The notes under the pieces are model-generated. The model made no database searches. It was not told the DNA's origin and saw only the letters and a program-made list of their open reading frames with translations. From an uncultured Enhydrobacter sp. (GTDB lineage Bacteria > Pseudomonadota > Gammaproteobacteria > Pseudomonadales > Moraxellaceae), in NCBI GenBank assembly GCA_946222995.1, contig CAMIOS010000018.1, positions 1 to 50,859 of the forward strand: a stretch of 50,859 nt of DNA. The letters run 5' to 3'. Position 1 is the first letter of the stretch. Each line of letters opens with the position of its first letter. Position numbers and translations under genes: made by a program. Below are positions 45,139 through 50,859 of this stretch, piece by piece.

Positions 45139-45879
45139 GTGATCACACAACGTTTAAGCCGCCCATTAAGACATCCTAACACGATGACTACCGCCGAGCG
45201 TTTGGCATTACCTGACCCCGCTTGCCCGATTGACGAGCCTGTCAAGCCTGCGATGCACTCGTTTAGCCAATCACTTAACCAGTATTGGTTGCTAGACCAT
45301 CAAGTCAATGCCCAACAACAACCAACTGCCAATAACCAAGCGATTCATCATATTGACATGGGTGCGGGATTATCCTATGACCAACCGTTCAATATTGATA
45401 AGTTTATTCATGAACAATCCCAAGTCAGCCAAAATCAGCCGAGCCAATGGCGACTACCGTTGGCATTATTACCAAAGTTGGTCAAAGCTGCCACGCCTAA
45501 TTGGTGGAGGCAATATATGACCCATAACCCAATCAAGCTGAATCAGCAAGTACTTGGCGAATTAGAAGCGCAGCTTTATATGATGGGGCAAATGTACCAA
45601 ATTATGTTATGCGTGTTTTTATTGTGCCAATGTAAATCGCGCAAAACGCTCAACCCACAAATTACCTTATTGGATTTGACCCAAGCGATCAATGATTATG
45701 TCAAAGCCCATCGCAACGAACTTGCGTTCTTAACTCCGCACCCGATAGACACGCTGATTATCGAGCCTATTCATGTTGAACTAGCAGCAGTTGCAATGCA
45801 TTGGCAAGTCAGCAAACATACCGATATTGTCCAGCGTACCACCACCATCAGTTCAAGCAACCCATTAATAACGCCTTAA
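45139..45879 (+). CDS. Hypothetical protein upstream of pyrE
   Basis: A 246-residue protein I do not recognise. The start is GTG with AAGGGTAA upstream; an ATG 15 codons later is an alternative. The N-terminal half is Gln/Asn/Pro-rich and probably partly disordered. Around residues 145-180 there is a helical, hydrophobic segment, LYMMGQMYQIMLCVFLLCQC, then a more folded region to about 235. No catalytic motif is evident. It ends 15 bp before the pyrE ATG, so the two are probably co-transcribed. It may be lineage-specific. Confidence 0.65.
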   Translation: MITQRLSRPLRHPNTMTTAERLALPDPACPIDEPVKPAMHSFSQSLNQYWLLDHQVNAQQQPTANNQAIHHIDMGAGLSYDQPFNIDKFIHEQSQVSQNQPSQWRLPLALLPKLVKAATPNWWRQYMTHNPIKLNQQVLGELEAQLYMMGQMYQIMLCVFLLCQCKSRKTLNPQITLLDLTQAINDYVKAHRNELAFLTPHPIDTLIIEPIHVELAAVAMHWQVSKHTDIVQRTTTISSSNPLITP

Positions 45880-45894
45880 AATTTTGGAGTTTTT

Positions 45895-46584
45895 ATGTTA
45901 AACAGTTCACAAGCCGACTCACAAACTGCTAATCCTAGCCAATTTAATCCCCAACAGTTTATCCAAATCGCCCTTAAAAACAACGTACTAAAATTTGGCG
46001 AATTTACCCTAAAATCGGGGCGTGTCAGCCCCTATTTTTTTAACGCAGGGCTGTTAGCCACGGGCGAATTATTGTCGGTTTTGGCAAATGGCTATGCCGA
46101 CGCTTTGGCAAAAAATGCCGATAAAGATAACCTAGTAATTTTTGGAGCGGCGTATAAAGGTATTCCATTTGTCGCCGCAACCGCTCAAGCGTTGTGGAAT
46201 AACCACCAAATCAACGCCCACTGGGGTTATAACCGCAAAGAAGCCAAAGACCACGGCGAAGGCGGGATGCTCGTCGGGGCGGATTTAACCGGCAAATCGG
46301 TGTGGGTGATTGATGACGTGATGACCGCAGGCACGGCAATGCGAGAAGTGGTAGCATTACTAGAACAACACAATGCCACCATAGCGGGCATTATCGTGGC
46401 ACTTGACCGCAAAGAAAAAGGGCAGGGCGAAAAGTCTGCCATTCAAGAACTGGGCGAAAGCTTAGGCGTGCCTGTGTTGGCATTGGTGACCATGGATGAT
46501 ATCACCGATTATGTGGCAAAAAACGGTACGAGCGACGAACTGGCGAAAATGACTGCTTACCGTGAACAATATGGCGTAAAGTAA
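45895..46584 (+). CDS. pyrE: Orotate phosphoribosyltransferase
   Basis: Converts orotate and PRPP to OMP in pyrimidine synthesis. In 229 residues: FTLKSGRVSPYFFNAG near the N-terminus (about 39-54), YKGIPFVAATAQAL, YNRKEAKDHGEGG (flexible catalytic loop), and the PRPP-binding VWVIDDVMTAGTAMREV. A short Gln/Asn-rich N-terminal extension (1-20) makes it longer than the 213-residue E. coli enzyme. TTTGGAG precedes the ATG. It is 23 bp upstream of gshB. Confidence 0.96.
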   Translation: MLNSSQADSQTANPSQFNPQQFIQIALKNNVLKFGEFTLKSGRVSPYFFNAGLLATGELLSVLANGYADALAKNADKDNLVIFGAAYKGIPFVAATAQALWNNHQINAHWGYNRKEAKDHGEGGMLVGADLTGKSVWVIDDVMTAGTAMREVVALLEQHNATIAGIIVALDRKEKGQGEKSAIQELGESLGVPVLALVTMDDITDYVAKNGTSDELAKMTAYREQYGVK

Positions 46585-46607
46585 TTTTAAAATGACAAGG
46601 TAAAAAA

Positions 46608-47573
46608 ATGAAAAATCTTAACTTTCTTATCGTCATGGACGATATCCGCAAAATTAATTACAAAAAAGACACTACCCTCGCCATGCTCTGGGCAATTGAT
46701 GCGCGAGGGCATAGTGCCCACTATTGCCAAATCCATGACCTGTGGCTAGATAACGGTAAACTTAACATCGACAGCCAAGCGGTCAAAACCTTTAAAAATC
46801 CCCCAAATTCTGATAAAGGGGATTTCTACGAGCTGGGCGAAAAAAATACAAAACTTGCCACCGATTTTGATGTCATTCTGATGCGAAAAGACCCACCCTT
46901 TGACATGAAATTTTTGTACGCCTTATACCTGCTTGAATACGCCAAACGTGACGGCGTACTCGTCGCTAACGACCCCGAAAGCGTACGTGACTGTAACGAA
47001 AAACTATTTGCGACCCAATTTCCCGATTTGATGACCCCAACCCGTGTCACCAACAAACAAGCCCATATCCGTGACTTTATCAACACACACCAAGATGTAA
47101 TAGTCAAACCGCTTGACGGCATGGGCGGGATGGGGATTTTTCGCTTGACTGCTGACAGCCCCAATATCGGCTCAACGCTTGAAATGCTGACCCAGCTTGA
47201 AACGCTGCCAGTGATGGCTCAAAAATACTTACCCGAAATCGTCGAAGGTGATAAACGCATTTTGATCGTGGGTGGCAAGCCTGTGGATTATTGTCTAGCG
47301 CGTATCCCTAGTCAAGGTGAAACCCGTGGCAACTTAGCAGCAGGCGGGCGAGGGGTGGCCATGCCCTTGTCCGAGCGTGAGCGGGAACTTGCCGAAATAG
47401 TCGCCCCTGTGCTACTACAAAAAGGCTTGTACTTTGTCGGACTTGATGTGATTGGTGGCAAAGTGACAGAGATTAACGTGACTAGCCCCACCTGCGTGCG
47501 TGAGATTGACGACCAATGCGGTACCCATATTGCCGAAGATTTTATTGCTTTTATTGAGACAAAGGTTAATTAA
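46608..47573 (+). CDS. gshB: Glutathione synthetase
   Basis: An ATP-grasp ligase joining gamma-glutamylcysteine and glycine. The 321 residues begin FLIVMDDIRKINYKKDTTLAML, a GshB signature. ATP-grasp motifs follow: VIVKPLDGMGGMGIFRL, AQKYLPEIVEGDKRILIVGG, ARIPSQGETRGNLAAGGRG and VIGGKVTEINVTSPTCVREI. Length matches the E. coli enzyme (316). A modest AAGG lies before the ATG. Confidence 0.96.
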   Translation: MKNLNFLIVMDDIRKINYKKDTTLAMLWAIDARGHSAHYCQIHDLWLDNGKLNIDSQAVKTFKNPPNSDKGDFYELGEKNTKLATDFDVILMRKDPPFDMKFLYALYLLEYAKRDGVLVANDPESVRDCNEKLFATQFPDLMTPTRVTNKQAHIRDFINTHQDVIVKPLDGMGGMGIFRLTADSPNIGSTLEMLTQLETLPVMAQKYLPEIVEGDKRILIVGGKPVDYCLARIPSQGETRGNLAAGGRGVAMPLSERERELAEIVAPVLLQKGLYFVGLDVIGGKVTEINVTSPTCVREIDDQCGTHIAEDFIAFIETKVN

Positions 47574-47586
47574 GGTAGTTTGATTT

Positions 47587-47625
47587 AAAAAAAGGATAAC
47601 CGTAATAACCGCGTTTATCCTTTTT
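47587..47625. terminator. Bidirectional terminator between gshB and the DUF72 gene
   Basis: AAAAAGGATAA (47589-47599) pairs with TTATCCTTTTT (47615-47625) around a 15-nt loop, between convergent genes, with T-tracts on both strands. Confidence 0.75.
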
Positions 47626-48379
47626 ATGCGTTTTGATCATTTAGTAATTGGTGCAAAAATAGTGCATTTTTAATGCCTGCAATGCCAAAAGTATTGTTGA
47701 AAAAAACATATTTTTGCCCATCAAAATTTTTTATCTTTTCAGCCAAGGACTTTAAAGCTTCTTCGCTGTATTCTGATTTAAACATTATTGGCACCCCATG
47801 AAGCCGATAATACAAGGTGTCCTCATCATTGATCACTATCTCATTAGGGATTTGATTATCCGTACTTTTTAGCAAAATTGATACGCCTGCCATCACAATA
47901 TTGGCTTGCTTTAGAGTGGTTTTTACTTCGTCACTCCACCAACTAACATGGCGAAATTCCACTACATTCACAAAACGGTTGTCGACAGTCGCAAGCACCT
48001 TTTGCAGATTTTCATCGCTATATTTAAACGATGGCGGCAGCTGAAATAACAAACCTGCCAATTTATCTTGCAAACCTGTATCAATATGCTCGCAAAACGC
48101 CACCGTCATGTCATGCGTATCAACCAGTTTTTGCAAATGGGTGATCGCTTTGGGTATCTTAATAAAAAATTTGAAGTCTTCGGGTGTGGCATTGCCCCAG
48201 TTTTGCAAGGTTTTTTGGGTGGGTTTGCGGTAAAAAGTTGAGTTGATTTCCACGGCATTCAGACGCTGGCTATAAAATGCCAAAAAATCTTTACTTGCCA
48301 AGTCTTCGGGATAAAAAAAGCCTTTCCACAATCGTTCTGAAAACCCTGAACAGCCGATATAATTTTTAGGTTTTATCAT
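47624..48379 (-). CDS. DUF72 (YecE-like) family protein
   Basis: A 251-residue TIM-barrel-like protein of the DUF72 family. Seen: YIGCSGFSERLWKGFFYPE at the N-terminus, FLAFYSQRLNAVEINSTFYR, FKFFIKIPKAITH, LAGLLFQLPPSFKY, VVEFRHVSWW, and YYRLHG near residue 187. No catalytic role is established for the family. The stop codon lies inside the gshB-facing terminator. Likely monocistronic. Confidence 0.9.
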   Translation of the reverse strand: MIKPKNYIGCSGFSERLWKGFFYPEDLASKDFLAFYSQRLNAVEINSTFYRKPTQKTLQNWGNATPEDFKFFIKIPKAITHLQKLVDTHDMTVAFCEHIDTGLQDKLAGLLFQLPPSFKYSDENLQKVLATVDNRFVNVVEFRHVSWWSDEVKTTLKQANIVMAGVSILLKSTDNQIPNEIVINDEDTLYYRLHGVPIMFKSEYSEEALKSLAEKIKNFDGQKYVFFNNTFGIAGIKNALFLHQLLNDQNA

Positions 48380-48411
48380 AGTTGTTTTGTAATGGATAAA
48401 TTTTTATTAGC

Positions 48412-48446
48412 ATAAAAAAAGCCCACGCATAAAACGAGGGCTTTAA
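48412..48446 (-). terminator. Rho-independent terminator of the PhoX-family gene
   Basis: AAAGCCC (48418-48424) pairs with GGGCTTT (48438-48444), with a further inner CG pair, and is followed by a T run on the minus strand, 30 bases past the stop. Confidence 0.85.
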
Positions 48447-48474
48447 TGTAACAATTAAGCTAATATTGGCATGG

Positions 48475-50529
48475 TTAAGCTTTGAACGCTAAATAGCCAA
48501 CACCACCAGCATAGGTTCCGTTATAGTTAGCTTTGATAGCATCCATAAGTGCATTGAATTGTGTGTCACCTAACGCGGCTTTATATTTATCTAACTCATC
48601 ACCAGGGTGTTGGAAGTTAGACATAATATAAGTAAAGCCGTTGATTTCATCAATCGCATGTAAGCCTGTTGATTCAGCACCGGCTGGCGTTGACAAGATA
48701 CGGGCTAATGACTTAGTTTGGGTATTGTATGCCCATAAGAAGTTATTGATATGCATCCCGCTGTCTTCACCAACAAATAAGGTTTTGAAGGCTTTTGAGT
48801 ATTTTAGGTTGTCTGGGTTGGCGATTTTGTCTTGATTTGCTGTGTTGCCTAACGCATCAGGTGATGCCAAGTCTTGACCTGCCAACTCTTGAGTTAAATA
48901 CATACGCGCAGGTACCCAGTCAGAATTGATGTTTGCGCCTTGATTGTCTTTTTGACCACTGGCTAAATCGTGAGTATAAACACCGCCTGCTTCTAGTTTA
49001 CCAACATTTACACCATAGCTTGCCATGTTGGTTTTGTCACCACTTAGCATACTTTTGTATTGATAAGAAATGGCCGAATAGGCTTTTTTGTCATCCATAT
49101 TCACGGTGGTGCCTTCGTTTTTGGTGAATGCCATTGACGCACCTAGCAAGGCAGCATAACGTTGGGTTTCTAAGAAAGCCGCGGCTTTATGAGCTAATGC
49201 AGAGTCGCTTTTCATTTTTACCCAGTTGGTAGTACCGTTGTACATGATTTTGGTATAGGTGGTATCGGCTGGGTCTTTGGTTTGCACATCCATAAAGTCA
49301 GATAGCTTGATGTTGTTACGCACCATTGATTGAATTTCTAGGCTGGTGGCAGAGCCCAGTTTAATCCAAGATACATTAAAATCACCTAATGGGCTAGTCG
49401 TAGTCGAGGTTTGCGACATTTTAGCCGCATACAATGTACCTGAAGACAGATCTTTTTCTTTATCTGCGACAAACATAAAGATACCGGCATTAGTCGCATC
49501 ATTACCCATTAAGCAAGTACGTTGGTCTGGCATGACTTGGATAAGCTCATGAGAAATACGACCTAAGCAGTAGTGTTTTTTACACGTACCTGTACCGTCT
49601 GGGTTGACCGTGATTTCTGGTAAATGCCCATAATCATAGACATTCGCAGTGGTTTCGCTGCCAAATAAGTTTTTGCTATAAGCGGCAAATTGGGCATCAG
49701 AGGCGTTGCCATTGATGGAAATAAGACCGTTTGGCTCATATTCTTCTGAAGATAAATGCGTACCCCAAGGTGACAATGACGCCCCACAAGTAATCCACAA
49801 GCCTTTGGCAGGTGAGGTATCAACATTGGCATATTGTACAAAGGTTAACGCCCCTGTGGTTGGGTCTTGGTCAAAGGTCAACACCGCAATTGGTGATGGC
49901 AATTTGCCATACATGCTGTCGCCTTTTAGGTTCTTGGTGGTATATTCAAATTGTACCACGGCAAATACAGGGTTTTTAACGCCACTGACTGATGCATTAG
50001 GAACAGTCAACAATGACGTTCCGTCCGGACAATCCGAGAAAAATTGGCGATTATTGGCAGTTGAGGTATCCATAATGGGTTTGCCCGTAATATCAAAGTA
50101 GCCGCCAGAAATAATCGTACCACCCGCTGCATTTTTAACTGGGGTTCCTGTGGTAAAAATTGGGTTATAGACAAGTGAATATTCTTTGGTAGAACCATCT
50201 TGCATTTTGGCTTGCAGTTTTGATTTAACCGTTGTGGTTGCCATTTCTGCAACTGTCGTAGGTGCTGGCATACCAACAAAATTAACGGCGGTTACTGTGC
50301 TTGCTGTCAAATTATTAAGAACTTTATCTGCAGTGCCATAATCTGACGTATTGCCATGGCTAGTTGAGGTAGTCGTTGAGCCACTATTGTTGTCATTATC
50401 ATCATCGCCACCACAACCTGTTAATAATAAACTGGCAGAGCCAGTTGCAAGGGGAAGCGCAGGCACACCGGCTAAAAAACGGATAACATTACGGCGACTA
50501 ACAGATTTATCTAGACTGGCTTGGGTCAT
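48475..50529 (-). CDS. phoX: PhoX-family (DUF839) Tat-exported lipoprotein, putative alkaline phosphatase
   Basis: A 684-residue PhoX/DUF839 beta-propeller-type protein. The signal peptide is twin-arginine (SRRNVIRFLAG, 11-21) and also carries a lipobox, LLTGC (Cys39), so it is predicted to be exported folded by Tat and then lipidated. An Asp/Asn/Ser/Thr-rich linker follows. Family motifs: ITCGASLSPWGTHLSSEEYE (Cys248 aligns with the iron-ligand Cys of PhoX) and RTCLMGNDATNAGIFMFVAD (342-344), followed by DLSSGTLYAAK. The usual acidic/Arg-rich (G-D-D-x-R) version of the second motif is altered here, so phosphatase activity is likely but unproven. Pho-box-like repeats lie upstream. AAAAGGAC precedes the ATG. 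Confidence 0.85.
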   Translation of the reverse strand: MTQASLDKSVSRRNVIRFLAGVPALPLATGSASLLLTGCGGDDDNDNNSGSTTTSTSHGNTSDYGTADKVLNNLTASTVTAVNFVGMPAPTTVAEMATTTVKSKLQAKMQDGSTKEYSLVYNPIFTTGTPVKNAAGGTIISGGYFDITGKPIMDTSTANNRQFFSDCPDGTSLLTVPNASVSGVKNPVFAVVQFEYTTKNLKGDSMYGKLPSPIAVLTFDQDPTTGALTFVQYANVDTSPAKGLWITCGASLSPWGTHLSSEEYEPNGLISINGNASDAQFAAYSKNLFGSETTANVYDYGHLPEITVNPDGTGTCKKHYCLGRISHELIQVMPDQRTCLMGNDATNAGIFMFVADKEKDLSSGTLYAAKMSQTSTTTSPLGDFNVSWIKLGSATSLEIQSMVRNNIKLSDFMDVQTKDPADTTYTKIMYNGTTNWVKMKSDSALAHKAAAFLETQRYAALLGASMAFTKNEGTTVNMDDKKAYSAISYQYKSMLSGDKTNMASYGVNVGKLEAGGVYTHDLASGQKDNQGANINSDWVPARMYLTQELAGQDLASPDALGNTANQDKIANPDNLKYSKAFKTLFVGEDSGMHINNFLWAYNTQTKSLARILSTPAGAESTGLHAIDEINGFTYIMSNFQHPGDELDKYKAALGDTQFNALMDAIKANYNGTYAGGVGYLAFKA

Positions 50530-50689
50530 TGTGATGTCCTTTTAAAAAGTGGGAGTTAACAACAAATAGCGACAAGTAATAGGATTATTTTTCATAAAAG
50601 TGGTTTTATTAAAAATACGTTACTTCTATTAGTATTTTTAATAAAAAACCAACAAATAGATAATATTAGTAAGCGACAGTTTACAAAGC
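50530..50689 (-). promoter_or_regulatory. Leader region of the PhoX-family gene
   Basis: It contains a TAAACT -10 candidate (50678-50683), 11 bases beyond the last TGTCA of the Pho-box array. AAAAATAC (50611-50618) and GTATTTTT (50632-50639) can form an 8-bp hairpin in the leader. No gene. Confidence 0.4.
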
Positions 50690-50733
50690 CATTATGACAA
50701 ATAAGTGACAAGATAGTGACATTGAGGTGACAA
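50690..50733 (-). promoter_or_regulatory. Four phased 11-bp repeats: two tandem Pho boxes
   Basis: Read on the minus strand: TTGTCACCTCA, ATGTCACTATC, TTGTCACTTAT, TTGTCATAATG. TGTCA recurs exactly every 11 bp, four times. A PhoB box consists of two such 11-bp half-sites with consensus CTGTCAT plus an AT-rich spacer, so this fits two adjacent PhoB dimer sites. Confidence 0.82.
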
Positions 50734-50859
50734 TGTCATGATAAACCGATGTGATTAATAGTGATTCAATAAGAGAACTTTGCTAAAAATGTCTTTTGAA
50801 AAATGTTATAGAACTTACGCACTATCTTAAACTAAAAAGACATGATAGCCCTAGCTAAA
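50734..50859. other. Right end of window, no gene seen
   Basis: AT-rich sequence upstream of the Pho-box array. There is no open frame with a convincing start, and it may be upstream of a gene beyond the window. Confidence 0.4.

Overview
The window is chromosomal DNA of a gamma-proteobacterium of the family Moraxellaceae, most likely Moraxella (osloensis-like) rather than Acinetobacter or Psychrobacter. The evidence is moderately AT-rich DNA, the adjacent dat and ddc genes of 1,3-diaminopropane synthesis, the order pilB-pilC-pilD-coaE, and the order tpiA-secG-tRNA-Leu-tRNA-fMet-rimP-nusA-infB-rbfA. The genus is an inference; the family-level call is firmer. Almost all of the window is core genome. 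I see no insertion sequence, prophage or CRISPR array.

Layout, left to right. 1-2.6 kb: a small low-complexity lipoprotein, then an unrecognised gene of about 574 codons split by a frameshift at a run of eight A/T. 2.9-6.7 kb: metH (B12-dependent methionine synthase). 6.8-11.3 kb, minus strand: type IV pilus assembly genes pilB, pilC and pilD followed by coaE. 11.6-18.7 kb, plus strand: tpiA, secG, two tRNAs, rimP, nusA, infB and rbfA, with intrinsic terminators after tRNA-fMet, infB and rbfA. 18.8-21.8 kb: dat-ddc. 22-27.7 kb: rppH, an OsmC-family protein, a MAPEG protein, a DusC-type dihydrouridine synthase, a 3-hydroxyacyl-CoA dehydrogenase and a UvrD-like helicase. 27.8-30.5 kb, minus strand: hisIE-tatA-tatB-tatC. 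30.7-36.8 kb: a hotdog thioesterase, then rpmI-rplT (no infC beside it), pheS, a probable Imm63-type immunity gene, pheT and ihfA. 36.8-39.5 kb: the methionine ABC importer metN-metI-metQ. 39.6-42.8 kb: an OmpR-family two-component system with a Met/His-rich Spy/CpxP-like lipoprotein. 43-47.6 kb: NnrS, AmpD, an unknown gene, pyrE and gshB. 47.6-50.9 kb: a DUF72 protein and a PhoX-family protein.

Some genes work together. MetH and MetNIQ supply methionine by synthesis and import. The Tat translocase is needed to export the PhoX-family protein, which carries a twin-arginine lipoprotein signal. That gene is preceded by four perfectly phased 11-bp repeats that look like two tandem Pho boxes. The translation genes are in conserved order, except that a foreign-looking immunity-type gene sits between the two Phe-tRNA synthetase subunits.

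The points most worth following up are: the Imm63-like gene inside pheS-pheT; the homopolymer frameshift in the unknown 574-codon gene; the Pho-box array with a Tat-lipoprotein PhoX; a MetN lacking its C-terminal methionine-sensing domain; and a sensor kinase with a long low-complexity insertion inside its ATP-binding domain. I found no clear, complete, previously undescribed multi-gene system.
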